From JAEUNJ01 sp052035955 (GTDB lineage: Bacteria > Pseudomonadota > Gammaproteobacteria > Burkholderiales > Rhodocyclaceae), in contig JBPOHD010000029.1 of the NCBI GenBank assembly GCA_052035955.1, positions 20,492 through 84,491 on the forward strand: a stretch of 64,000 nucleotides of DNA, given 5' to 3'. The position numbers and the translations under genes were made by a program. Shown piece by piece: positions 8,099 through 16,324 of this stretch (positions are counted from its first letter, which is position 1; each line of letters starts with the position of its first letter). The notes under the pieces were generated by a model. It was given only the letters and a program-made list of their open reading frames with translations, ran no database searches and was not told where the DNA came from.

Positions 8099-8407
8099 GT
8101 GAGCCTCCCGCCCTGGCTGCGGGCCGGGGAAGGGGGGGTCGTCCTTTCCCTGCATGTGCAGCCCGGCGCCAGGAAGACCGAGGTCGCCGGCCGGTACGGC
8201 GATACCCTGAAGATCCGCCTGGCCGCGCCGCCTGTGGACGGGAAGGCCAACGAGGCCCTGATCGGATTCCTCGCCGCGTCCCTCGACGTGCCCCGGAAAT
8301 CGGTGACGCTGCTGTCCGGTGCCTCGGCACGGACCAAGCGGCTGCGGGTGAGCGGTGTGGAGGCAGCGGGGGTCGCCACGCGACTGGACCCGGACGGCCA
8401 GGCCTAG
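8099..8407 (+). CDS. DUF167 / UPF0235 (YggU-type) small protein
   Basis: The 102-residue protein matches the DUF167 pattern: a hydrophobic strand with LHVQPGARKTEVAG, then LKIRLAAPPVDGKANEALIGFLA and VTLLSGASARTKRLRV. The fold is known but the function is not. I chose the GTG at 8099, 13 bases after the yggT stop, because it gives a normal N-terminus (VSLPPWLRAGEGG) and the frame upstream reads as non-protein sequence inside yggT. The gene ends the plus-strand yggS operon. Only 43 GC-rich bases separate it from the converging cyanophycin-synthetase-like gene. Confidence 0.88.
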   Translation: MSLPPWLRAGEGGVVLSLHVQPGARKTEVAGRYGDTLKIRLAAPPVDGKANEALIGFLAASLDVPRKSVTLLSGASARTKRLRVSGVEAAGVATRLDPDGQA

Positions 8408-8450
8408 CCGCGTTCCCGATCGGGCGCCGCGCGCGCCCGCGGGGCAAGGG

Positions 8451-11105
8451 CTAGCCGCCCTCGACGGCTTCCCCGATGCGCGCCCGCAGGGATTCGAGGG
8501 CCTTGCCCGTATCGAGGCAGACGATGACCAGGAGACTACCCGCCGCCAATCCGGCCAGGGCCTGTCCGAGGGCCGCCGCCTGGTCGGGCCGGCATTCGAC
8601 GCGGGTGTCCGGCATGCCGCCCGCCACCAGACCGGCCCGCAAAAGCGCAGGCACTTCGTCGTCGGCGCGACCCCGCCGGTCGTTCCAGGAATAGGCGATG
8701 GCCCGGTCGAAGGCGCCGGCGGCTGCGGCGCCCATGGCTTCGATGTGGGCGTCGCGCCGATTGCCCGGCGCCGTCAGGACCAGGGTACGTCCGCCGGCCG
8801 CCGGAATGCGGCGGACGGCCTCGGCCAGGAGGCGGACGTCCGCCGGCGAATCGGCCCGGTCCAGGAGCACCGTGCCACGGGGTCCGCGCCACAGGTTGTA
8901 GCGGCCGGGATTGTCGGTGAAGTCGCCGCGGAAACCGTAAAGACCCGCTCGAATCGCCTCCTCCGGGACGTCCAGGGCGAGGGCGAGGGCAGCCGCCGCC
9001 GCCGCGTTGAAGGCATTCGCCGGCAGGGCGCCATCACGAAATGCCGGGATACGGGCCGCGACGCACAGTTCGGCCGGCCGGGGTTCCCGGCGCAGGATGC
9101 GCGTGGCTTCCCCATCCCCTTCGAGGGCAACCAGCCAGTCGTCGCCCGCCATGGCCGCCGGGCGCCCTTCGCGGGCCGTGACCCAGCAGACCGGGAGCGG
9201 CCTCAAAGCGTCGGCCATGGCCAGGCAGCGGGGATCGTCGGCAGTGAGCACCGCCCGCCGACGGGCCGTCTTCAGGGGCAGAGCCTTGATGGCCGCCAGC
9301 GCGTCCAGGGTCTCGATGCCCTCCTGGCCCAGATGGTCGCCATGGACGGCGAGGACGGCGGCCACCTCGCAGGCATCGACGGGGACGCCCGAGCGCAGCA
9401 GGCCGCCACGCCCGAGTTCCATCACGGCGACATCGATCTCCGGGTGCAGCAGCAGCTGCCGGGCCGGTCGCCCTCCGGCACAGTCGCCCCGGCGCAGGGC
9501 AGCCCCGCCGGCAAAGACGCCGTCCGTGCAGGCAAGGCCCGGGCGACGTCCGGCGGCCTCAAGGATCCTCGCCAGCATGCGGGCGGTGGTGGTCTTCCCG
9601 GACGAACCGGTGATCAGGGCGATGGGAATGCGGCCGTCCGTCGCTGCCGGGAAATGCAGGTCCAGCAGGGCATTCTCGATCCGTCCGTCGCGCCCGCCGG
9701 CCAGCCAGTGGACGCGCAGCCCGGGGAAGGGATTGATCTCGCAGAAGGCGCCGGCGGATTCCGTCGGCGCCGCCGCCACATCCTCGCCGATGAAGTCGAG
9801 GCCGGCCATGTCGAGGTGGAAGGCGCGGGCCGCGGTCTCGGCCATGCGCCGCAGGTCCGGATGAACCCGGTCCGTGACCTCCTGGGCGGAACCGCCGACA
9901 GCGATGTTGGCGGCGCCGCGCAGGAAGACCATCCGTCCGGTCTCCGGTACCGAGGCGAAGTCGAGCCCCTGGCGCACCAGCTGGCGGTCCGCCTCGGCAT
10001 CGCGGGCGACCTGCTGCAACAGGCCCCGGGGATCGGCGCGCCGGCTGCGGTTGAGGGCCAGCAGCAGTTCGTCCACCGTCTGGACACCGTCGCCGATGAC
10101 ATGGGCCGGGGTACGGCGGACGACGGACACCAGGCGGCCGCCCACGACGAGCAGGCGGAAATCGTGACCGGCGACGTGTTTCTCCACGCGCAGGGACCCC
10201 ATGTTCAGGGCCAGGGCGGCCCGGCCGGCCGCCTCCACCTCGTCGCCGTTGCGCAGGCCGACGGCGACGCCCTTGCCGCTCATGCCGTGGGTGGGCTTGA
10301 CGACCACCGGGTAGCCCAGACGATCGGCCAGGCGGCAGGCCTCCTCGGCCGAGCCGGCCAGACCGCCTTCGGGAACCGGCAGGCCCAGGGCATCCAGGAG
10401 TTCCAGGGCCGCCGGCTTGTTGGCCGCCAGCTTGACCCCGACGGCGGAACCCGCGTCGGACGTGGTCTCCAGGAAGTGCCGCTGCCGGCACCCCTGGCCC
10501 AACTGGAAGAACCGTCCCGTGGCGGCCAGGCGGTAGGCGGGAATGCCCCGCCGCGCCGCCGCGTCCACCAGGGAGGCGGCATAGGGGTCCAGGTGCAGGG
10601 CCGCCGCCGCCTGCACGAAATCGGCGATCTCGGTCCGCAGCCCGGCTGATTCCGCCGGCATGGGCCCGAGGAGGCGATCGACGACGGAAACGGCGAAGCG
10701 GAGGAGCTCGATGCCGGATTCCCGCAGGTCGCAGGCGAAGACGGCCAGGGCCCGGTCCGCCGCGACGGCGCGGCCGAAGGCGGGATAGCCGCGCCCCCCG
10801 GCCATCTGCTCCAGGTAGCCGGCCAGGGCGGCGATGCAGCGTGCAATACCCGTCGCGGGGTCGTCGCGCGCCAGCACCGCCGCGTCCGCCGCGGCGCCGA
10901 CGTGGTCGCCGGCGTTGGCGCCGAAGGGTGCCAGCAATTCGCGCAGGCGCCCGGCAAGACGCAGGGGGTCGGGCCTGGCGCCCCCTCCCAGGGCCACCAG
11001 CCCGGCCACGGAGGGAAAGTCGCAATGCAGGCCGGGGCCCAGGTAGGCCCGGACCTCGAGCAGGCCGCAGGCCGCGCCTGGCGGCGCGGCGGTGGGAAGG
11101 GTCAC
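8451..11105 (-). CDS. Cyanophycin-synthetase-like ATP-grasp/Mur-ligase protein
   Basis: This 884-residue protein has the length and layout of CphA, which polymerises Asp and Arg into cyanophycin. An N-terminal domain (1-200, EVRAYLGPGLHCDFPS) is followed by an ATP-grasp domain (about 225-485: KPTHGMSGKGV, VEKHVAGHDFRLLVVGGRLV, AHVIGDG, CEINPFPGLRVHW) and a Mur-ligase domain with P-loop TGSSGKTTT (499-507). It departs from canonical CphA at several signatures: GSSGKTTT for GTNGKTTT, EINPFPG for EVNxxPG, and ELGRGGLLR for ETARGGILR. I therefore call it CphA-like and leave the substrate open. The GTG start overlaps the pyrC' stop by four bases (GTGA). The frame stays open further upstream but reads as shadow of pyrC'. 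No cyanophycinase is in the window. Confidence 0.8.
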   Translation of the reverse strand: MTLPTAAPPGAACGLLEVRAYLGPGLHCDFPSVAGLVALGGGARPDPLRLAGRLRELLAPFGANAGDHVGAAADAAVLARDDPATGIARCIAALAGYLEQMAGGRGYPAFGRAVAADRALAVFACDLRESGIELLRFAVSVVDRLLGPMPAESAGLRTEIADFVQAAAALHLDPYAASLVDAAARRGIPAYRLAATGRFFQLGQGCRQRHFLETTSDAGSAVGVKLAANKPAALELLDALGLPVPEGGLAGSAEEACRLADRLGYPVVVKPTHGMSGKGVAVGLRNGDEVEAAGRAALALNMGSLRVEKHVAGHDFRLLVVGGRLVSVVRRTPAHVIGDGVQTVDELLLALNRSRRADPRGLLQQVARDAEADRQLVRQGLDFASVPETGRMVFLRGAANIAVGGSAQEVTDRVHPDLRRMAETAARAFHLDMAGLDFIGEDVAAAPTESAGAFCEINPFPGLRVHWLAGGRDGRIENALLDLHFPAATDGRIPIALITGSSGKTTTARMLARILEAAGRRPGLACTDGVFAGGAALRRGDCAGGRPARQLLLHPEIDVAVMELGRGGLLRSGVPVDACEVAAVLAVHGDHLGQEGIETLDALAAIKALPLKTARRRAVLTADDPRCLAMADALRPLPVCWVTAREGRPAAMAGDDWLVALEGDGEATRILRREPRPAELCVAARIPAFRDGALPANAFNAAAAAALALALDVPEEAIRAGLYGFRGDFTDNPGRYNLWRGPRGTVLLDRADSPADVRLLAEAVRRIPAAGGRTLVLTAPGNRRDAHIEAMGAAAAGAFDRAIAYSWNDRRGRADDEVPALLRAGLVAGGMPDTRVECRPDQAAALGQALAGLAAGSLLVIVCLDTGKALESLRARIGEAVEGG

Positions 11106-12373
11106 CCGAAGACCGGGACGCCGTCCACCAGGGTCCAGCGCACGCGCCCCGGCAGCGTCGCGCCCAGGAATGGCGTGTTCTTGCCCTGGCTTCTCAGGTG
11201 GTCGCGGCTGACCGCGACCTGGGCTGCGGGATCGAAGACGCAGACGTCGGCAGCGGCGCCGACGGACAGGGTCCCTGCCGGGATGCCGAGGATTGCGGCC
11301 GGGTCGCTGGTGACCCGGGCGAGGGCCCGGGGCAGCGGAACATCCATCTCGGCGGCCCAGCGCAGCGTCAGGGGCAGCAGCAGCTCGAGGCCGGTGGCGC
11401 CGGGAGCGGCCTCGGCGAAGGGCACCAGCTTCTCGTCGTCGTCCACCGGCGTGTGGTCCGAACAGAGGGCATCGACGGCGCCGGAGGCCAGGCCCTGGCG
11501 CAGTGCATCCCGGTCGGCCAGGCTGCGCAGGGGCGGATCGAGGCGGGTGTGGGGGTCGAACCAGCCGATGTCGCCTTCGGCCAGGTGCAGGTGGTGGATC
11601 GCCACGTCGCAGGTGACCTGGATGCCGGCGGCCCGGGCGGCCGTCACCATCTCGAGGCCGGCCGCCGAGGAGATGCGGGTCAGGTGGACGCGAGCCCCCG
11701 TCGCCTGGGCGAGGTGAAGGATGCCGGCCAGGGCGATGGTCTCGGCGACCACCGGGATGCCGCCCAGGCCGAGGCGCGACGCCACCTCGCCGTCGTGGGC
11801 GACACCGTTCCTGGCCAGGTACGGGTCCTGCGCCTGGAGCCATACGGGAAAACCGAAGGTCGATGCGTATTGCATCGCCCGCTGCAAGACCTGGGTGTCG
11901 ACGACGGGGACGTTGGCCTGCCCGAAGGCGACGCAGCCGGCCTCGGCCAGTTCCGCCATCTCCGTGAGACGCTTGCCCTCGAGCTTCTCGGTCAGGGCGC
12001 CGATGGGGTAGACCTTGGCGAACTCGGGCAGGCGGGCCCGGTGCTTGAGCATCTCGACCAGTCCCGGCTCGTCCAGGGGCGGGTCGGTGTCCGGCGGGCA
12101 GGCCAGGCTGGTGACGCCGCCCGCCGCGGCGGCGGCCATCTCCGATTCCAGGGTGGCCCGGTATTCGAAGCCGGGCTCCCGCAGGCGGGCCGAGAGGTCC
12201 ACCAGGCCGGGGCAGACGACGCAGCCGGCGGCTTCCAGGGTGCGGGTCGCCGTGAAGCCGGCGGGCGTCTCGCCGATGCCGGCGATTCGGCCCTGGGCGA
12301 TGAAGACGTCGGCCTTGCGGTCGATGCCGTTGGCCGGGTCGACCAGGCGGCCGTTCTTGATGCGGATGTTCAT
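11102..12373 (-). CDS. pyrC': Non-catalytic dihydroorotase-like subunit PyrC'
   Basis: The 423-residue protein has the full amidohydrolase fold of type I dihydroorotase, but the metal-binding motif DxHxHxREPG reads D59-L-S-A-R-L-R-E-P-G, so both His are lost (Ser61, Arg63). Another metal-site His region reads LQAQD, while the late Asp is kept in CSDHTPV. In Pseudomonas such a pseudo-enzyme, PyrC', has no activity and is needed as a scaffold for the class A aspartate carbamoyltransferase dodecamer. The direct position after pyrB (2-base gap) fits that role. A true dihydroorotase should be elsewhere in the genome. The stop overlaps the start of the CphA-like gene. Confidence 0.9.
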   Translation of the reverse strand: MNIRIKNGRLVDPANGIDRKADVFIAQGRIAGIGETPAGFTATRTLEAAGCVVCPGLVDLSARLREPGFEYRATLESEMAAAAAGGVTSLACPPDTDPPLDEPGLVEMLKHRARLPEFAKVYPIGALTEKLEGKRLTEMAELAEAGCVAFGQANVPVVDTQVLQRAMQYASTFGFPVWLQAQDPYLARNGVAHDGEVASRLGLGGIPVVAETIALAGILHLAQATGARVHLTRISSAAGLEMVTAARAAGIQVTCDVAIHHLHLAEGDIGWFDPHTRLDPPLRSLADRDALRQGLASGAVDALCSDHTPVDDDEKLVPFAEAAPGATGLELLLPLTLRWAAEMDVPLPRALARVTSDPAAILGIPAGTLSVGAAADVCVFDPAAQVAVSRDHLRSQGKNTPFLGATLPGRVRWTLVDGVPVFG

Positions 12374-12375
12374 GC

Positions 12376-13353
12376 TCAGGCTCCCGCCAGCATGGCCATC
12401 ACGGCCATGCGCACCGCAATGCCGAAGGTGACCTGGGGCAGGATCACCGCCTGCCCGCCGTCGGCCACCGAGGAATCGATCTCGACGCCCCGGTTCATCG
12501 GCCCGGGGTGCAGGACGATGGCGTCGTCCTTGGCCATCGCGAGCTTCTCCGGCGTCAGGCCGTAGGACTTGAAGTATTCCTGGGGGCTGGGCAGCAGGGC
12601 ACCCTGCATGCGCTCGTTCTGCAGGCGCAGCATCATCACCACGTCCACGTCGCGCAGGCCCTCGCGCATGTCGTGGAAGACCCGCAGGCCCTTCGGCCCG
12701 GCGATCCGGTCGACCATGGTCGGCAGCAGGGTCTTGGGGCCGATGACGCGGATCTCCGGTACCCCGAGGGTGGCCAGGGCATGGAGCTGGGAGCGGGCGA
12801 CGCGGGAGTGCAGCACGTCGCCCACCACCGCCACCGTCAGGTTCTCGAAGTCCTGCTTGTAGTGGCGGATCGTGTACATGTCCAGCAGGCCCTGGGTCGG
12901 ATGGGCATGCCGGCCGTCGCCGGCGTTGACCACGTGGATGTGGTCGCCGCCGGTGGCGGCCAGGTGGCGGGCGATCAGATAGGGGGCGCCGCTGGAGGCA
13001 TGGCGGACGACGAACATGTCGGCCTGCATGGCCGCCAGGTTGTCCACCGTGTCGAGCAGGGTCTCGCCCTTGGCCGTGGAGGAGGTGCTGATGTTGAGGT
13101 TGATGACGTCGGCGGAGAGCCGCTTGGCGGCGATCTCGAAGGTCGTCCGGGTGCGCGTCGAGTTCTCGAAGAAGAGGTTGAAGACGCTCTTGCCGCGCAT
13201 CAGCGGCACCTTCTTCACCTCCCGCTCGGCCACCTCGGTGAAGGGCGCGGCGAGGTCGAGGATGCGGGTCAGGATGTCTCGCGGCAGGCCGTCGAGGGAC
13301 AGCAGGTGCTGCAGTTCCCCGTGACGATTCAGTTGCGGATGGATCGCGGTCAT
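12376..13353 (-). CDS. pyrB: Aspartate carbamoyltransferase catalytic subunit
   Basis: PyrB joins carbamoyl phosphate and aspartate to N-carbamoyl-aspartate, the committed step of pyrimidine synthesis. The 325-residue protein has the carbamoyl-phosphate motif FENSTRTRTTFE, the HPTQGLLD loop with HAHPTQ, and the aspartate-site HPGPMNRGVE. The ATG at 13353 overlaps the pyrR stop (ATGA). The frame is open upstream but reads as shadow of pyrR. With the following pyrC' this predicts a class A enzyme, in which nucleotide control usually acts on the catalytic chain and no PyrI is used. None is seen here. Confidence 0.96.
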   Translation of the reverse strand: MTAIHPQLNRHGELQHLLSLDGLPRDILTRILDLAAPFTEVAEREVKKVPLMRGKSVFNLFFENSTRTRTTFEIAAKRLSADVINLNISTSSTAKGETLLDTVDNLAAMQADMFVVRHASSGAPYLIARHLAATGGDHIHVVNAGDGRHAHPTQGLLDMYTIRHYKQDFENLTVAVVGDVLHSRVARSQLHALATLGVPEIRVIGPKTLLPTMVDRIAGPKGLRVFHDMREGLRDVDVVMMLRLQNERMQGALLPSPQEYFKSYGLTPEKLAMAKDDAIVLHPGPMNRGVEIDSSVADGGQAVILPQVTFGIAVRMAVMAMLAGA

Positions 13354-13847
13354 TTTTCGCTCAGGCTGAAGGCCAACGTGCCATCCGCCTCCTTCTCGAG
13401 GACCAGCATCCGGGACGCCGGCAGGTTCATGCCATGGGGACACCAGGTGGCGGCCACGGGCAGTTCGCGGCCGCCCCGGTCCACCAGGACGGCCAGGTCC
13501 ACCCGGGCCGGCCGGCCGTAGTCGAAGAGTTCGTTCATGGCGGCACGGATGGTGCGCCCGGTGTAGAGCACGTCGTCGACGATCACCAGGTGGGCGCCCT
13601 CGACGTCGAAGGGGAGGTGGGAAGGGCGTCCACCGGCCTTGAGGCTGCCGCCCAGGCGGTGGTCGTCCCGGTGGTAGCCGGTGTCCACGCTGCCCAGGGG
13701 AGTGACCAGGCCGAGCATGCCGTGCAGGCATTCGGCGACCCACACGCCGCCGGTATGGATGCCGACGAGGACGGTGTCCGGCGTCACCTGGGGCCGCATG
13801 GCCTCGGCCAGCAGTTTGCAGAGGTCTTTCGGGTCAGGCAGTTTCAT
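13350..13847 (-). CDS. pyrR: PyrR bifunctional pyrimidine regulator/uracil phosphoribosyltransferase
   Basis: The 165-residue type I phosphoribosyltransferase carries the PRPP-binding motif LVIVDDVLYTGRT and the PyrR-like GIHTGGVWVAE and DVGYHRDD-type (VDTGYHRDDHR) loops. In Bacillus PyrR binds pyr mRNA to cause attenuation and also makes UMP from uracil. In proteobacteria its RNA-binding role is less certain. The ATG at 13847 (MKLPDPKDL) gives the usual length and lies 14 bases inside the ruvX end. The stop overlaps pyrB. I did not find a PyrR-type anti-antiterminator in the tightly overlapped junctions. Confidence 0.92.
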   Translation of the reverse strand: MKLPDPKDLCKLLAEAMRPQVTPDTVLVGIHTGGVWVAECLHGMLGLVTPLGSVDTGYHRDDHRLGGSLKAGGRPSHLPFDVEGAHLVIVDDVLYTGRTIRAAMNELFDYGRPARVDLAVLVDRGGRELPVAATWCPHGMNLPASRMLVLEKEADGTLAFSLSEK

Positions 13848-14256
13848 GGTCGAACCAGTCCTGGAGGAAAAGGGCCGCCGCATGGGCGTCCACGGCCGAA
13901 CGGCGGCGGCGCCAGTCGAGGCCGGCCTCGGCCAGGCCCTGCTCGGCGGCGACGGAGGAATAGCGTTCGTCCACCAGACTCACGGGCAGGCCGTAGCGGC
14001 CTTCGAGCTGGCGGGCGAAACGCCGGCAGCGGGCGGTCATGTCGTGGTCGCCGCCCTCGGGTGTCAGGGGGAGTCCGACCACCAGCCGGGCGGGCTGCCA
14101 TTCGGCGATCAGGCCGGCGATGGCGGCGAAGCGGGCTTCGTTGGCCTCGCCGTCGATCACCCGCAGGGGCCGGGCCCGGCGCAGCATCATCTCGCCGATG
14201 GCGACGCCGATGCGCCGGGTGCCGAAATCGAAGGCCAGCACCGTCCCATCAGGCAT
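13834..14256 (-). CDS. ruvX: RuvX/YqgF putative pre-16S rRNA nuclease
   Basis: The 140-residue RNase H-fold protein has the N-terminal catalytic strand LAFDFGTRRIGVAIG and the C-terminal LVDERYSSVAAE, both diagnostic of YqgF. Bacterial members trim pre-16S rRNA and were once proposed as Holliday-junction resolvases. It overlaps yqgE by 8 bases upstream and pyrR by 14 downstream, the common proteobacterial order yqgE-ruvX-pyrR-pyrB. Confidence 0.94.
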   Translation of the reverse strand: MPDGTVLAFDFGTRRIGVAIGEMMLRRARPLRVIDGEANEARFAAIAGLIAEWQPARLVVGLPLTPEGGDHDMTARCRRFARQLEGRYGLPVSLVDERYSSVAAEQGLAEAGLDWRRRRSAVDAHAAALFLQDWFDHETA

Positions 14257-14827
14257 GCCCGGCGACTTCGGAGAGGTTGGCGAAATCGACCCCCAGAATC
14301 TGCATCGCGGCCGGCAGGCGCTCCTCCGGCGGCAGGCCGAAGATGATCTCGGGATCGGCCTCGACGGTCAGCCACGCGTTCTGGGAAATTTCCCACTCGA
14401 GCTGCCCGGCCGACCAGCCGGCGTAGCCCAGGCTGATGAGGACTTCCGTCGGCTCCCCCGCGCTGGCCATGGACTGGAGGATGTCCCGGGAACTGGTGAG
14501 GCCGATGTCCCCCCGCACCTTGAGCGTCGATTGCCACTGGCCCAGGGGCCGGTGCAGCACGAAACCCCGGTCGGTCTGCACGGGACCGCCGAAATAGACG
14601 GGAAGGGCGCCGAAATCGGCGGCCGCGCCAGCCTCCTCGATGGGGATGCTCACCCGCTCGAAGAGGGTCGCCAGGTCCATGTCGGTGGGGCGGTTGACGA
14701 TGATCCCGAGGGCGCCCTGTTCGTTGTGTTCGCAGAGGTAGGTGAGCGTGCGGGAAAAATTCGGGTCCGTCATCGCCGGCATGGCGATCAGGAAATGGTG
14801 CGTAAGATTGATGGCGGTCTTGCTCAC
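14249..14827 (-). CDS. yqgE: YqgE/AlgH family protein (DUF179)
   Basis: The 192-residue protein shows the family start (LTHHFLIAMPAMTDPNFSRT), the NRPTDMDL turn, YFGGPVQTDRGFVLH and SLGYAGWSAGQLEWEI. Its biochemical role is unknown. AlgH was named for an effect on alginate regulation in Pseudomonas. It is the first gene of the minus-strand pyr operon. The start is a GTG at 14827, only six bases from a TAGAAT box, so the mRNA may be nearly leaderless. Confidence 0.93.
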   Translation of the reverse strand: MSKTAINLTHHFLIAMPAMTDPNFSRTLTYLCEHNEQGALGIIVNRPTDMDLATLFERVSIPIEEAGAAADFGALPVYFGGPVQTDRGFVLHRPLGQWQSTLKVRGDIGLTSSRDILQSMASAGEPTEVLISLGYAGWSAGQLEWEISQNAWLTVEADPEIIFGLPPEERLPAAMQILGVDFANLSEVAGHA

Positions 14828-14833
14828 GCCGCC

Positions 14834-14861
14834 ATTCTATCCCGATCCCGCCCCCGCCCAA
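14834..14861 (-). promoter_or_regulatory. Putative sigma-70 promoter for the yqgE-pyr operon
   Basis: On the minus strand TTGGGC (14856-14861) and TAGAAT (14834-14839) are separated by 16 bases. The GTG start of yqgE begins six bases after the -10 box, so transcription would start at or within a base or two of the start codon. Confidence 0.5.
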
Positions 14862-14887
14862 GCCGCCACGCTGCCCGCGCCCGCCCC

Positions 14888-16324
14888 ATGTCCGCCGCCC
14901 TCGTCTGGTTCCGCCGCGACCTCCGCTTCGACGATCACGCCGCCCTCTTCCAGGCCCTGCGCGACCACGACCGGGTCCATTGCGCCTTCGTCTTCGACAG
15001 GGAAATCCTCGATCCGCTGCTGGCCCGGGGACTGGTGGCCGACCGTCGGGTGGAGTTCATCCTGCGTTCGGTGGAGGAACTGGACGGTGAGTTGCGCCGG
15101 CGGGGTGGCGCGCTGATCGTCCGCCACGGCAGCGCCCGCGCGGAGATCCCACGACTGGCGGCAGAGTTGGAGGTCGCCGAGGTGACGGTGAACCGGGACT
15201 ACGAGCCGGCCGCCCGGGACCGGGACCGGGAAGTGTCCCGGCGGCTGGCCGCGGCCGAGATCGGCTTCCGGGAATTCAAGGACCAGGTGGTCTTCGACAC
15301 CGACGAGGTGCTGACCCGCGAAGGCCGGCCCTATGCGGTATTCACGCCCTATCGCAGCGCCTGGCTGGCGCGGGCCGAGGATCCCCTTTTCCTCTCCGCC
15401 TATCCGGTCGAGAGATATGCGGAACGCCTGGCCCCGCCGCATGGCGGGGCGCCCCTGCCGACCCTGGCCGGCCTGGGCTTCGAAGCCACCGACCTGGCAT
15501 CCCTGCCGCTGCCCACGGGGGTGGCCGGCGCCAGGGCCTTGTTCGAGGACTTCGCGGAACGCATCGATGCCTATGCCGAACGGCGGGATTTCCCCTCCGT
15601 GAAGGGGCCGTCCTACCTGGCGGCGCACCTGCGCTTCGGCACGATCTCCATACGCCGGCTGGCGGCCTTCGCCCATGGCCGCGGCGGGAAGGGTGCCGCC
15701 ACCTGGCTGTCGGAACTGATCTGGCGGGAGTTCTACCAGGCCGTGCTCTGGCACCGGCCCGACGTGGTGGATCACTGCTTCCGCCGCGAATTCGACGCCC
15801 TGGAATGGGACGATGCCCCGGCGCTCCTCGCCGCCTGGCGCGACGGACGCACGGGCTATCCGCTGGTGGATGCCGCCATGCGGCAGTTGGCGACCAGTGG
15901 CTACATGCACAACCGGCTGCGCATGGTGGCGGCCTCCTTCCTGTGCAAGGACCTGGGGCTCGACTGGCGGCTGGGGGAGCGGCACTTCGCCGACCTGCTG
16001 CTCGACTTCGACCTGGCCTCCAACAACGGCGGCTGGCAGTGGGCCGCTTCCACCGGCTGCGACGCCCAGCCCTGGTTCCGCATCTTCAATCCGGTGACCC
16101 AGTCGGAGAAGTTCGATCCGCAGGGCAGCTTCATCAGGCGCTATGTCCCCGAGCTGGCGCGGGTGCCGGGCAGGCATATCCATGCGCCCTGGAGGATGGA
16201 CCCGGCGGAACAGAAGGCCTGCGGGGCGGTGATCGGGCGGGACTATCCGGGGCCGATCGTGGACCACGCGGTGGCCCGGGCCAGGACGCTGGAACGATAC
16301 GGCCGGATCAGGAAGCCGGCTTGA
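14888..16324 (+). CDS. phrB: Deoxyribodipyrimidine photolyase
   Basis: This 478-residue cryptochrome/photolyase-family enzyme uses reduced FAD and an antenna chromophore to split UV-induced pyrimidine dimers. The N-terminal Rossmann domain (LVWFRRDLRFDDHAAL) binds the antenna and the C-terminal helical domain binds FAD: KGPSYLAAHLRFGTIS, WREFYQAVLW, MRQLATSGYMHNRLRM and the tryptophan-rich DLASNNGGWQWAASTGCD. These are class I CPD photolyase signatures. It is divergent from yqgE across 60 bases, and its end overlaps the chpA end by 17 bases on the other strand. Confidence 0.95.
   Translation: MSAALVWFRRDLRFDDHAALFQALRDHDRVHCAFVFDREILDPLLARGLVADRRVEFILRSVEELDGELRRRGGALIVRHGSARAEIPRLAAELEVAEVTVNRDYEPAARDRDREVSRRLAAAEIGFREFKDQVVFDTDEVLTREGRPYAVFTPYRSAWLARAEDPLFLSAYPVERYAERLAPPHGGAPLPTLAGLGFEATDLASLPLPTGVAGARALFEDFAERIDAYAERRDFPSVKGPSYLAAHLRFGTISIRRLAAFAHGRGGKGAATWLSELIWREFYQAVLWHRPDVVDHCFRREFDALEWDDAPALLAAWRDGRTGYPLVDAAMRQLATSGYMHNRLRMVAASFLCKDLGLDWRLGERHFADLLLDFDLASNNGGWQWAASTGCDAQPWFRIFNPVTQSEKFDPQGSFIRRYVPELARVPGRHIHAPWRMDPAEQKACGAVIGRDYPGPIVDHAVARARTLERYGRIRKPA

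Noticed and set aside
11106..11843. N-terminal extension of the CphA-like gene past 11105
   Set aside because: The extension overlaps pyrC' out of frame and is Arg/Gly/Pro-rich noise. CphA length and the GTGA overlap support 11105.
8355..13743. Long open frames on the plus strand across the pyr operon and antisense to the CphA-like gene
   Set aside because: They read as low-complexity Gly/Arg/Pro sequence with no domain. The minus-strand frames carry catalytic motifs and linked starts.
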